A stretch of DNA of 64,000 nucleotides from JBKCUI01 sp052161625 (GTDB taxonomy: Bacteria > Planctomycetota > Planctomycetia > Pirellulales > Pirellulaceae): the NCBI GenBank assembly GCA_052161625.1, contig CP197412.1. The stretch is one strand, 5' to 3'. How positions within the stretch are numbered: position 1 is the first letter of the stretch; every line of letters starts with the position of its first letter. Of the stretch, positions 8,610-17,234 are shown piece by piece. Made by a program: the position numbers and the translations under genes. The notes under the pieces are model-generated. The model ran no database searches. It saw only the letters and a list, made by a program, of their open reading frames with translations, and was not told the origin of the DNA.

Positions 8610-9350
8610 GTGAGAGCAAATCTTTTATTCGCAAATACTTGCGGGCAGATCGCATGGCACGGTCGTTCATTACATCCGAAGCGATCAGGCTTCGCAGGCA
8701 ATCTCGCGATGTCTGTGCTTCTGCTGCTCGGTTGCTTGGTTTCGCATGCGACCGCGCAGAATGGGAATGAAAAGAATTGGGTCCCGGGAGAGATCAATAC
8801 CCAATTCAGCCGCGTTTTCATCTTTGTAGACAAGTCTGGTTTGGTTGGCCACCAGCACGCTGTCGAAGGGCGATTAACGGGTGGACATCTCGTTATCGAT
8901 GATGTCAAAAATTCGTCTTTGATCTTTAATATGAAAAGCTTTGATGCGGATACACCACTTGCCAGGAAATACCTGTCAATACAAAGTGAGATCGATGAAG
9001 AAACGAGAAAGAAAGTTAATGAGAACATGCTTGGCCTCGAAATACTTTCGGTTGAACACTATCCTGAGGCGACGTTAAAAAACGTCAAATGGAAGCCGAC
9101 AGGTAAGACCTCGAAGCGGAATCTGCCGGAGTATTTACTTGAGGGTGACTTTACTTTGCACAAGACAACACGACCGATCCAGGCGGTATGCGATACCGAG
9201 CTCAAGGACGGTTGGCTACATGTGCGAGGTGCATTTCGCATTTTGCAGTCCGACTATGGAATCAAACCGTTCAGCAAGATGATGGGGGCGGTTGGCGTGA
9301 AAGACGAGCTTCGAATCTACGGCGATCTCTGGGTCGTTCCACCATCATGA
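8610..9350 (+). CDS. YceI-like secreted lipid-binding protein
   Basis: YceI-family beta-barrel protein, expected in the periplasm. YceI proteins bind polyisoprenoid or other long-chain lipids in a lipocalin-like cavity. Family features: the opening strand with FIFVDKSGLVGHQH, NMKSFDADTP, the segment LEILSVEHYPEATLKNV (the usual 'f.s..yP.atF.s' motif), GDFTLHKTTRPI and a C-terminal SDYGIKPFSKMMGAVGV. Chosen start: GTG at 8610, preceded at seven bases by AAAGGA. It gives Lys/Arg residues and then a hydrophobic signal ending near SHATAQ. An ATG at 8709 would leave a signal without positive charges. It opens the plus arm of the polyketide locus and overlaps the next methyltransferase as ATGA. It may carry the product across the periplasm; that is inference. 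Confidence 0.85.
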   Translation: MRANLLFANTCGQIAWHGRSLHPKRSGFAGNLAMSVLLLLGCLVSHATAQNGNEKNWVPGEINTQFSRVFIFVDKSGLVGHQHAVEGRLTGGHLVIDDVKNSSLIFNMKSFDADTPLARKYLSIQSEIDEETRKKVNENMLGLEILSVEHYPEATLKNVKWKPTGKTSKRNLPEYLLEGDFTLHKTTRPIQAVCDTELKDGWLHVRGAFRILQSDYGIKPFSKMMGAVGVKDELRIYGDLWVVPPS

Positions 9351-10183
9351 TTGAGTGTCCAGCGATTGAAAAACGAGTGATCCGAAATCACTATGACGTG
9401 AGCACGCTGTTCTATCGGCTCTTGTGGGGCCCCCACATCCATCACGGATACTGGGAGGGGAGCGAACCACCCGCCACAGCGCAAGTCGCATTGACGGAGC
9501 GCCTCGCGGGGCTGGCCGGAATAAGGAATGGTACGGTCATTTACGACATCGGCTGTGGAATGGGAGGCTCTTCGATCTGGTTGGCGCAAAAGCGAGCTTG
9601 CCAAGTTACAGGGGTCACGCTTAGCCCGGTACAAAAGCATTGGGCAACCCTCGCATGTCTCGGTCGCTCCTTTCAACACAAACCATCCTTCCGTTGTGGC
9701 GATGCCGAGTCGATCCATTTCGACCCGCAGTCGGCCGACTATGTGTGGAGCATTGAATGCACGGAGCATCTGTTTGATAAACCCGCTTTCTTTAGACGGT
9801 CTGCAAACTGGCTGAAGCCGGGTGGTAGGTTCGCATTGTGCGCATGGTTAGCAGGGGCCCCACCCTTGGATTCCGATCGTGTATCTCAAGTCATTCAAGT
9901 ATGCGAGGGGATGTTTTGTCCGTCGCTCGGTACCCAAGAGGACTACCAACACTGGTTTGAACAAGCTGGAATGCGAGTCGTTGACCAAGGACTTTGGACT
10001 CGCAACGTCGAGCGAACTTGGGAGATTTGCAAACGCCGTGTCGAGCGGTCGGGCGTCCGTGTGATTGCCAAACTGCTTGGACGAAACCACACGTTGTTTC
10101 TGAACCATTTTGATGCCATTCTTCAGGCTTATCGAAGCGGTGCCATGGAGTATGGATACTTTGTCGCGGAGAAGGTCGGATGA
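9347..10183 (+). CDS. SAM-dependent methyltransferase, tocopherol/cyclopropane-type
   Basis: Class I methyltransferase of 278 residues. It begins with a NHYDVSTLFYRLLWG segment followed by HHGYWEG, as in gamma-tocopherol methyltransferases and related lipid-quinone or cyclopropane-type enzymes. Motif I is VIYDIGCGMGGSSIWLA (residues about 66-80), then GVTLSPVQ, and ADYVWSIECTEHLFDK as motif IV. The frame is open from 9188, but the ATG at 9347 overlaps the YceI stop as ATGA, and homology starts there. Its stop overlaps the following gene as ATGA too. This fold acts on phenolic or quinone rings attached to lipid tails, which suits the alkyl-phenolic product expected from the locus. Ring methylation is inferred, not shown. 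Confidence 0.87.
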   Translation: MIECPAIEKRVIRNHYDVSTLFYRLLWGPHIHHGYWEGSEPPATAQVALTERLAGLAGIRNGTVIYDIGCGMGGSSIWLAQKRACQVTGVTLSPVQKHWATLACLGRSFQHKPSFRCGDAESIHFDPQSADYVWSIECTEHLFDKPAFFRRSANWLKPGGRFALCAWLAGAPPLDSDRVSQVIQVCEGMFCPSLGTQEDYQHWFEQAGMRVVDQGLWTRNVERTWEICKRRVERSGVRVIAKLLGRNHTLFLNHFDAILQAYRSGAMEYGYFVAEKVG

Positions 10184-10917
10184 TTCGTTTGGCAGGGACG
10201 CTTTTCGGAATTGGGACTCAATTGTTGTTTCTTTACACGGTTGTTTTTCTATTTCTCTTTCTCCGATATGGAACCGAACAGGGATACGCATCCTGGTGGT
10301 TTGCGGATTTGGTGCTTGCGGTCGGATTCGCTTTGCCGCACAGCCTTTTGTTGGCACCTCCTGTTCAAAAATGGATGAAGGCGTACGTCCCTTCCGCTTG
10401 GATAGGATGTGTTCACTGCTCGGTGACGTGCATTAGTTTGCTGGTTCTGTTTCGTTTTTGGGGACGGAGTGACGCCTACATCTGGAATCTCCATGGAGCG
10501 AGCGAGTATATCGTTCTTGGGCTTTTTTACTTGTCGTGGGTGGCGCTCTTCTACAGTCTTTGGTTAACAGGATTAGGCTATCAGACAGGACTAACTCCTT
10601 GGTGGTATTGGTTCCGTGGGGAGAAGCAACCACCGAGACAATTTGTTACCCGCGGAGCGTTCAAGTGGATGCGGCACCCCGTTTACATGAGTTTTCTCGG
10701 GCTGATCTGGTTTACACCCCAGATGACCTTGGACCACGCAATCCTGACTGTGGTCTGGACCGTCTATATCTATCTTGGTAGCTACTTCAAAGATCAGCGA
10801 TTGATTCGTTACATAGGACAACCGTACGTGGACTATGGCACGCGAGTCGTTGGTCTACCCTTGATCGGCTTCGGCTCCTTGCGGAAACTACCATCCAGAA
10901 CGAAAACCGATTCCTAA
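10180..10917 (+). CDS. ICMT/NnrU-like membrane methyltransferase
   Basis: Integral membrane protein of 245 residues with about five or six hydrophobic helices (for example residues 13-30, 43-61, 80-93 and 109-127). The C-terminal catalytic region follows isoprenylcysteine carboxyl methyltransferase/NnrU-type proteins: RGAFKWMRHPVYMSFLGL is the RHPxY SAM-site motif and YFKDQRLIRYIGQPYVDYG the following helix. Close bacterial relatives (BpsB, SrsB) O-methylate alkylpyrones or alkylresorcinols next to type III polyketide synthases. It is the last gene of the plus arm and overlaps the preceding gene as ATGA. Its presence is the strongest single pointer to a methylated alkyl-phenolic product. NnrU-type function in denitrification is an alternative but has no support from the neighbours. 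Confidence 0.83.
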   Translation: MIRLAGTLFGIGTQLLFLYTVVFLFLFLRYGTEQGYASWWFADLVLAVGFALPHSLLLAPPVQKWMKAYVPSAWIGCVHCSVTCISLLVLFRFWGRSDAYIWNLHGASEYIVLGLFYLSWVALFYSLWLTGLGYQTGLTPWWYWFRGEKQPPRQFVTRGAFKWMRHPVYMSFLGLIWFTPQMTLDHAILTVVWTVYIYLGSYFKDQRLIRYIGQPYVDYGTRVVGLPLIGFGSLRKLPSRTKTDS

Positions 10918-10977
10918 CCAGCACCGGAACCTTTCGGATCATGATTCTGCTCCCAATCTGCCATCGCGGTCGCGAAC

Positions 10978-11871
10978 ATGACCGATAGGCTCGACCTAAC
11001 ACCGTACCCGGTCAAACCTCACAAACTTTACGCGATCGTCCTGCTTCTCTCTTTTGGAGCGGAGTTCGTTGTAATGTCGCTGCTACCGTTCATCCTCCCC
11101 AGCGGTAGCAGTACGGTCTTTGAGGCCATCATCGATTCTTGCCTACTGACACTTCTCCTAGCGCCTGCACTCTGGTTTTGGATGATTCGCCCCATTCAGC
11201 AGCTCGCTCAAAGCCGTATGCTCTTTTTGCGGCGATCTATGTTCGCCCAAGAATCCGAGCGACAGCGGCTTCGACAAGAATTACACGACGGAATCGGACA
11301 ATCGCTTACCAGCGTCCTTCTCCGCCTGCGCGCGATGGAGGAATCCCCGCAATCCAACGAACTTCGAGGTGAACTCTCCGATATCCGAAAAACAGGAGCC
11401 GAGATCTTGGTCGAGTTGCGTCGACTCGTTTCCGGTCTTCATCCCGCCGTTCTCGATACCTTGGGATTGACTCAAGCGATTGAAAGATTGGTTCGCGATA
11501 TGCAGCTATCCTCGAAAGCAACCATCACCACCGCATTCCAGGGAATGGATGCGATTGCGTTTGAGCGGAATTATGCGACGACGGTGTATCGAATTGTTCA
11601 AGAAGGGCTGGCGAATGCGATCAAGCATGCAAACGCTTCTTCTGTTTATGTAGAATTATCGATAGACCGTCAGGAGCTTCATGTCCGTGTAAGGGATGAT
11701 GGCATAGGGATGGCTCTTTCTCGAGCCCTACCGGTGTTGTCCGGAAATGGGCTGATCAGTATTCGAGAGCGGGCTATGTCCGTCGGAGGTCAGGTGGAGG
11801 TTATGAGTTCCGAAAATGGGACTACCGTGCATGCGGTGCTTCCAGCTCGCACAGAGGACATATCATCGTGA
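10978..11871 (+). CDS. NarL-family sensor histidine kinase
   Basis: Membrane sensor of 297 residues. Two predicted helices (about 19-40 and 49-70) bracket a short loop of under ten residues, so there is essentially no periplasmic sensor domain. The dimerisation/phosphoacceptor region is HisKA_3 type, with His103 in RQELHDGIGQSL. The HATPase domain has an N box LANAIKHANASSV, G1 DDGIGM and G2 GNGLISIRERA. The gene follows the polyketide locus by 60 bases on the same strand and overlaps its response regulator as GTGA. With no large sensor domain it may read membrane state or a partner protein. A link to the upstream lipid locus is possible from position alone. Confidence 0.9.
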   Translation: MTDRLDLTPYPVKPHKLYAIVLLLSFGAEFVVMSLLPFILPSGSSTVFEAIIDSCLLTLLLAPALWFWMIRPIQQLAQSRMLFLRRSMFAQESERQRLRQELHDGIGQSLTSVLLRLRAMEESPQSNELRGELSDIRKTGAEILVELRRLVSGLHPAVLDTLGLTQAIERLVRDMQLSSKATITTAFQGMDAIAFERNYATTVYRIVQEGLANAIKHANASSVYVELSIDRQELHVRVRDDGIGMALSRALPVLSGNGLISIRERAMSVGGQVEVMSSENGTTVHAVLPARTEDISS

Positions 11872-12509
11872 CGAGAACGCGGGTGCTGCTGGCAGACGAT
11901 CACGCATTGGTGCGAGCTGGTATACGACTTCTCATTGAGACCCAACGAGACTTTGAAATTGTCGGTGAGACGGGATCGGCAAGCGAAACGATGCAAGCAG
12001 CCCAAGCGTTGCAACCCGATTTGATTCTCTTCGATCTTTCCATGCCTGGGGGAGAGCCATCGCAGACGATCAACCATATTCGATACCAAAATGCGAAGAG
12101 CAAAGTACTCGTCGTGACGATGCACGATGATCGAGAAATCGTCAGAAAGATGCTTGCCAGCGGCGCGCATGGCTACATCGTGAAATCGGTTGCCGATGTC
12201 GATCTGCTCAATGCAATGCGATCGGTGATGGATGGAAAACTCTATATCAATTTGGGAACTCTTGCCGATCCCCCGGCCCTGCTCTCGAATCCAGTGCAAG
12301 CGCAAGATCCATTGGAAGAATTAAGTCAGCGAGAAAAGGAAGTTCTCGGGCTGTTGTTGCGGGGATACACCAATCAAGCCATCGCGGACCAATTGCGTGT
12401 GGGTGTAAAGTCGATCGAGTCCTATCGCTCGCGCATGATGACCAAACTGAACTTGGCATCGAAATCGGACTTGATGGAATTCGGAATCCGACACGGCTTG
12501 ATTTACTAA
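11868..12509 (+). CDS. NarL/FixJ-family response regulator
   Basis: Two-domain transcription regulator of 213 residues. Receiver domain: acidic pair Asp10-Asp11 in LLADDHALVRAG, phosphoacceptor Asp56 in LILFDLSMPGG, switch Thr in LVVTMHDD and Lys in GYIVKSV. The C-terminal LuxR-type helix-turn-helix begins at LSQREKEVLGLLLRGYTNQAIA and ends KSIESYRSRMMTKL. The start is GTG at 11868, overlapping the kinase stop by four bases, so the two proteins should be made in step. Target genes are not evident; the divergent polyketide promoter region upstream is one candidate. Confidence 0.93.
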   Translation: MTRTRVLLADDHALVRAGIRLLIETQRDFEIVGETGSASETMQAAQALQPDLILFDLSMPGGEPSQTINHIRYQNAKSKVLVVTMHDDREIVRKMLASGAHGYIVKSVADVDLLNAMRSVMDGKLYINLGTLADPPALLSNPVQAQDPLEELSQREKEVLGLLLRGYTNQAIADQLRVGVKSIESYRSRMMTKLNLASKSDLMEFGIRHGLIY

Positions 12510-12860
12510 TCCTATCCCCTTCTCTCCACTTCGCATGTAGTGCAGTTCTCTGTGCCTGCAGCTTCGTCAACTTTGTTCCAAGGGCCGTGAGACCCGAGCA
12601 ACGAGCGATGGTTGCCTCTAAACGAAGTGAATGTTCATGCACACTCACTCCCTCTCCCGGAGCCCCGATCGCCCCCCATTTTCTTCCTTTGCGGGCATGG
12701 CGCCGTGGCGAGAAACCTCCCCCATCGGTTCCAATAAGCGAGGATGCTGGATGGTCACAACGCAAATACCAATGTGAGTGCGACTTTGTGTAGACTATAG
12801 ATTCAGCCATCGACCCTTGCGCGCCTTCCCTCCCTTCAAAACCGCTTTGTCGGATTCTTC
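12510..12860. other. 351-base intergenic stretch, nothing firm
   Basis: Lies between the response regulator and the PSD1 gene, both on the plus strand. I see no stem-loop with a T run and no convincing -35/-10 pair. A minus-strand open frame covers most of it but runs antisense into the response regulator, has no recognisable motif and is not called. The stretch should hold the promoter of the PSD1-DUF1501 pair. Confidence 0.4.
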
Positions 12861-15692
12861 ATGCGATTCCTAACGACTGGATGCCTTGTCCTCACCGGAT
12901 GCATGGGACTACTCGTAGGCCAGCACACGCAGGCCACCGCAGCACCCCAGAATGGACCCAAAACGGCCACCGTCACTTCTAATGCGGCGCGGCTTGAGGA
13001 TCGGGTGCGCGAGTTGTTCTCGAGCAAGTGCTTCGAATGCCATGGAACGGATGCTCAAGAAAGCGATCTTCGACTCGATCGCCGTCGATCCATGCTACGT
13101 GGTGGAGATTCGGGGGAACCGGCGATAGTGGTAGGCGATGGCTCAAGTAGCCATCTCGTCGCTTTGGTTCAAGGTAAAGAGGCCGGTAGGGTCATGCCGC
13201 CCGACGAATCCAATCGCCTCTCCAACGAAGAAATCAATCTCCTGATCGCGTGGATCGACGCTGGCGCTCCATGGTCTTCCCCCACATCCGATGACCAGGA
13301 CGATCCCCCTCTGTCCAATCATTGGTCTTTCCAACCCCTACTCTCACCCATTCCACCTTCGATCGCTCACCCCTTCATCGCGAATCCAATCGATTCGTTT
13401 ATCTTGGAAGAGTTACAAGAACAAGGCATTGCACTGAACCCGCTCGCCTCCCAACGCATGCTGATTCGGAGACTTTACCTGGACATGTTGGGGATCCCTC
13501 CCACACCGGAAGAGGTTCTCGCGTTCGAAAACGATTCTTCACCCGAAGCGTATACGAATCTTGTGGAACGGGTGCTTCAAAGTCCCCATTACGGCGAACG
13601 CTGGGGACAGCATTGGCTCGACCTGGTTCGCTTTGCCGAAACGAACGGCTTCGAAACCAATCGGGAACGCCCCAATGCTTGGCCCTATCGCGATTACGTG
13701 ATCCGCGCATGGAATGCAGACAAATCCTATTTTCAATTCGTTCGGGAACAGATTGCCGGCGATGTTTTGGGAGTGCCGGAAGCAACCGGTTATTTGGTTG
13801 CGGGGCCCTACGATCTAGTCAAGAGCCCAGATCCCTCGTTGACACTTATGCAGCGACAGAACGAGTTGGACGATATGGTCGGGACAACGGGTACCGTTTT
13901 TCTGGGACTTACTGTCGGTTGCGCACGCTGCCACAACCACAAATTCGATCCTATTCGACAGACGGACTACTATGCGATGCAAGCGATCTTTGCAGGCGTC
14001 GAACATGGAGAACGGAAACTCCCACTCAGCGAATCAATGAGGCAATCGTTAGCGCAGATCGACGCACGACTGGAACGGCTCCAGGAGAGCTTGGCTCCGT
14101 TTCTGAAAGATCCCAGCCGATCCCGTCCGCCGGTAAACGCCAAAGGAAACACGGAATCCTTTCCCCCGATCGAAGCCCGGTACCTGCGCTTCGTGATCGA
14201 AGAAACCAATAGCGGCGAACCATGCATCGATGAGCTCGAAGTCTTCTCCGATGGAAAGAATGTCGCCCTCGCCTCTGAAGGGACCATCGCGACAGCATCT
14301 AGCTCCTTGCCGAACTACGAGATTCACCAGCTGAAACATATTCATGACGGACGGGGGGGCAATTCCGCCAGTTGGATCTCGAACGAGCCCGGAAAAGGAT
14401 CGCTTCAATTGGAGTTCCCTCAGCCGATGCGGATCGATCGGGTTGTTTGGGCTCGCGATCGCGAGGGGCGATTCTCCGATCGGCTGGCCACTCGCTATCG
14501 AATCGAAGCCGCGCAGACCTTGGGTCGGTGGACACCGATCGCGTCGTCCGACGATCGCATGCCCCCGTCTAACGCTCCCTTGGTGGCCCGATATGACTTT
14601 GAACGATTTGCGGCAGACGAAGCCGACCGCGGTAGGAGGTTGCTCGCCGAATTTCTCGAATGGGAGCAACGCCGCCAACAGCTGATCGCATCGCAGACCG
14701 TCTACGCGGGAATATTCGGACAGCCGGGCCCGACACATCGCTTGTTTCGGGGGGAGCCCACGGCCCCTCGCGAGAGGGTCGAACCTGGAACGATCGCCGC
14801 GTTAGGTAGCCTCGCAATCGACGACGCGACTCCAGAGCCATTGCGTCGGCTAGCATTGGCCGACTGGATAGTGAGTTCGGGTAACCCGTTAACATCTCGC
14901 GTCATCGTGAATCGAGTCTGGCAATACCATTTCGGTAAAGGGTTGGTCGATACGCCAAATGACTTTGGTGAAGCCGGAGTCGCACCGACCCATCCTAAGT
15001 TGCTGGACTATCTTGCCAGGTATCTGATGGACAACAACGGTTCGCTCAAGCAATTGCACCGACTCATCCTGCACTCAGCGACCTACCGTCAGAGCAGCGA
15101 ATCCCGCGAGGACGCCATGCACAAGGACGGAGGCACTCAATGGTGGTGGCGATTCCCTCCCCGGCGAATGGAAGCGGAAGGGATTCGGGACAGCATACTC
15201 GCCGTCACGAACTCCTTGGATCTGCGTATGTATGGACCGGGTTTCAGCGGTTTTGAAGTTGAATTGGAGAATGTTCGCCACTACTTTCCCAAGAAGGCGT
15301 ATTCGATCGAAGATTGGAGACGCATGGTTTATATGACCAAGGTTCGTATGGAACGGGAATCGGTCTTCGGTGCATTCGATTGTCCAGACTCCTCCATCTC
15401 GGTTCCAAAAAGGAATCGCTCTACGACTCCGATGCAAGCGCTCAACCTATTCAACAGTCCCTTTGTATTGCAACAGGCGCAGCTTCTGGCGAATCGATTG
15501 ATACGGGAAGGTGGTCCGGATCTGGAATCCCAAGTCCGACGTGGTTATTGGCTCTGCATGGGGCGGGAACCAACGCGGGACGAGTTACTCGATGCTTTCG
15601 CCTTCATCCAATCAGAAGGCATCGAATCGGAAGGTCTGACTGCGTTTTGCCGGGTTCTTTTGAATTCGAACGAGTTTGTTTTTCTGCCCTAG
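12861..15692 (+). CDS. PSD1/DUF1549-DUF1553 cytochrome-like protein with discoidin insert
   Basis: Large secreted protein (943 residues) of the planctomycete PSCyt1-DUF1549-DUF1553 family. The N-terminus carries a signal; LTGC at residues 11-14 could be a lipobox, or cleavage may follow TQATA. The PSCyt1 domain has one CxxCH (Cys57-His61, SSKCFECHGTD) and MPPDESNRLSNEE, a likely distal Met. DUF1549 includes GERWGQHWLDLVRFAETNGFE and a second CxxCH near residue 354 (VGCARCHNHKFDPI). Residues about 435-566 look like an F5/8 type C (discoidin) sugar-binding domain (ARYLRFVIEETNSGEPCIDE). DUF1553 follows with RVIVNRVWQYHFGKGLV and RNRSTTPMQALNLFN. It precedes a DUF1501 gene by 24 bases, the standard pairing. 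A role in glycan uptake or degradation is often suggested; the biochemistry is unknown. Confidence 0.9.
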   Translation: MRFLTTGCLVLTGCMGLLVGQHTQATAAPQNGPKTATVTSNAARLEDRVRELFSSKCFECHGTDAQESDLRLDRRRSMLRGGDSGEPAIVVGDGSSSHLVALVQGKEAGRVMPPDESNRLSNEEINLLIAWIDAGAPWSSPTSDDQDDPPLSNHWSFQPLLSPIPPSIAHPFIANPIDSFILEELQEQGIALNPLASQRMLIRRLYLDMLGIPPTPEEVLAFENDSSPEAYTNLVERVLQSPHYGERWGQHWLDLVRFAETNGFETNRERPNAWPYRDYVIRAWNADKSYFQFVREQIAGDVLGVPEATGYLVAGPYDLVKSPDPSLTLMQRQNELDDMVGTTGTVFLGLTVGCARCHNHKFDPIRQTDYYAMQAIFAGVEHGERKLPLSESMRQSLAQIDARLERLQESLAPFLKDPSRSRPPVNAKGNTESFPPIEARYLRFVIEETNSGEPCIDELEVFSDGKNVALASEGTIATASSSLPNYEIHQLKHIHDGRGGNSASWISNEPGKGSLQLEFPQPMRIDRVVWARDREGRFSDRLATRYRIEAAQTLGRWTPIASSDDRMPPSNAPLVARYDFERFAADEADRGRRLLAEFLEWEQRRQQLIASQTVYAGIFGQPGPTHRLFRGEPTAPRERVEPGTIAALGSLAIDDATPEPLRRLALADWIVSSGNPLTSRVIVNRVWQYHFGKGLVDTPNDFGEAGVAPTHPKLLDYLARYLMDNNGSLKQLHRLILHSATYRQSSESREDAMHKDGGTQWWWRFPPRRMEAEGIRDSILAVTNSLDLRMYGPGFSGFEVELENVRHYFPKKAYSIEDWRRMVYMTKVRMERESVFGAFDCPDSSISVPKRNRSTTPMQALNLFNSPFVLQQAQLLANRLIREGGPDLESQVRRGYWLCMGREPTRDELLDAFAFIQSEGIESEGLTAFCRVLLNSNEFVFLP

Positions 15693-15716
15693 TACGCCTC
15701 CCTCTCGGTATCCTGC

Positions 15717-17228
15717 ATGTCCTCCTTAAAGATCCCGCAAAGTGCGCACTTGCTCGAACGAAGAGCTTTCCTGGCCCATGCTGCAACAGGGCTAAGTGGA
15801 ATTGCGCTGGCGGCAATGCTCTCCGAGCAAGGGTTGTTGCGAGGTGAAGATTCGGGTGACGCAATCGTCAGCGGCAAGTCGCCGATTCGTCCGTCGATCG
15901 ATCCCTCAAGACCCTTTGCCGCGAGGCCATCGCATTTCCCGGTGGCGGCCAAGAGAGTACTCGTCATCTTCTGTTCAGGAGCTTGCAGTCATCTCGACAC
16001 CTTTGACTACAAACCTGAGTTGATCCGCAGGCATGGGCAGTCATTGCCTGGCGCAGACAAATTGATCACATTTCAGGGAGAGCAAGGGAATGTGACCCAG
16101 AGCCCTTGGACATTTCGTCCGAGGGGGGAGTGTGGCAAGATGGTTTCTGATTTGCTCCCTCGCATTGGGGCATTGGCTGACGATCTCTGTTTCGTTCACT
16201 CGGTATATGGGAAGACCAACACCCATGGTCCTGGCGAAAACTTCATGTCCACGGGCTTCACGCTCGATGGTTTCCCCAGCATGGGAGCTTGGACCACCTA
16301 CGCATTGGGGACGGAGAATGAGAATCTCCCCGCGTATGTCGCCATTCCGGATCCGAGGGGAACACCGCAAAATTCAGTGAACAATTGGGGGCCAGGATTT
16401 TTACCGGCGGCCTATCAAGGAACCGATTTCAACGCGCTCAAACCGATCCGCAATTTAGCGAGACCGGAGGCGACGTCTGCGGAGTCGGATCGCCGAGCAC
16501 GCGATTATTTGAAGCGGATGAACGAGCGGATGCTGGAGCGTTATCAGGGAGACAGCGAACTAGCAGCCCGTATTGCGAGTTACGAGCTGGCTGCCCGCAT
16601 GCAACTCAGCATTCCTGAGATGAGTGAGCTTGCGACGGAGACCGCCACGACCCTTGCGAATTACGGGGCCGACGACACATCCAATCCTTTGAAGGCCTCC
16701 TACGCCAAGAACTGTCTCCTCGCTCGAAAATTGCTCGAGAAGGGGGTGCGTTTCGTGCAGCTTTTCAACGGCGCCTACCAAACGGGCGGAGAGGGGGTGA
16801 GCAATTGGGATGGGCACAAGGCACTGGAGCAGCAATACAATTTGCATGGCCCGGTGTTGGATCAACCGACTGCGGCGCTGATCCAGGATTTGAAGCAGCG
16901 AGGACTACTCAAGGACACGTTGGTCGTGTGGTGCACCGAGTTTGGACGGATGCCAACGTTTCAAAAGGGAGCGAGCGGTCGGGATCACAATCCCGAAGGC
17001 TTTACCTGCTGGATGGCAGGTGCCGGCGTCAAAGCCCCATTTAGCTTCGGTGCAACCGATGAGTTCGGTTATAAGGCCATCGAGAACAAGGTTTCCGTGC
17101 ACGATTTTCATGCGACGATTCTGCATCTCTTGGGGTTAGATCACGAACGGCTAACCTATTACTACAACGGACTAGAACGTCGATTGACCGACGTCCACGG
17201 AAAAGTCATCCGCGATATTCTGATCTGA
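15717..17228 (+). CDS. DUF1501 protein with twin-arginine signal
   Basis: DUF1501 family, 503 residues, related to the alkaline phosphatase/sulfatase superfamily. The N-terminus has a twin-arginine-like signal (ERRAFLAHAATGLSGIALAAML), so export is probably folded through Tat. Recognisable pieces: RVLVIFCSGACSHLDTFDYKP, HTHGPGENFMSTG-type region (TNTHGPGENF), NWGPGFLPAAYQG, LARKLLEKGVRFVQLF, VVWCTEFGRMP followed by GRDHNPEGFTCW, and VHDFHATILHLLGLDH. The conserved Asp, His and Glu residues resemble metal ligands of the superfamily. It lies 24 bases after the PSD1 gene and is presumably co-transcribed; such pairs are a hallmark of planctomycetes. The substrate is unknown. The gene converges on fliF with a six-base gap and no terminator that I can see. 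Confidence 0.9.
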   Translation: MSSLKIPQSAHLLERRAFLAHAATGLSGIALAAMLSEQGLLRGEDSGDAIVSGKSPIRPSIDPSRPFAARPSHFPVAAKRVLVIFCSGACSHLDTFDYKPELIRRHGQSLPGADKLITFQGEQGNVTQSPWTFRPRGECGKMVSDLLPRIGALADDLCFVHSVYGKTNTHGPGENFMSTGFTLDGFPSMGAWTTYALGTENENLPAYVAIPDPRGTPQNSVNNWGPGFLPAAYQGTDFNALKPIRNLARPEATSAESDRRARDYLKRMNERMLERYQGDSELAARIASYELAARMQLSIPEMSELATETATTLANYGADDTSNPLKASYAKNCLLARKLLEKGVRFVQLFNGAYQTGGEGVSNWDGHKALEQQYNLHGPVLDQPTAALIQDLKQRGLLKDTLVVWCTEFGRMPTFQKGASGRDHNPEGFTCWMAGAGVKAPFSFGATDEFGYKAIENKVSVHDFHATILHLLGLDHERLTYYYNGLERRLTDVHGKVIRDILI

Positions 17229-17234
17229 ATCGAA

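Noticed and set aside
9188..9346. Upstream extension of the second lipid-locus methyltransferase
   Set aside because: The added residues are out-of-frame YceI coding sequence; the ATGA overlap at 9347 explains the start.
12247..12810. 187-codon minus-strand open frame that could fill the 351-base gap
   Set aside because: It overlaps the response regulator HTH coding region antisense, is low in complexity and shows no motif.
12861..12905. Lipobox (LTGC) at the start of the first PSD1 protein
   Set aside because: The hydrophobic run before the Cys is short and a standard signal cleavage site follows; noted as possible but not called as a lipoprotein.
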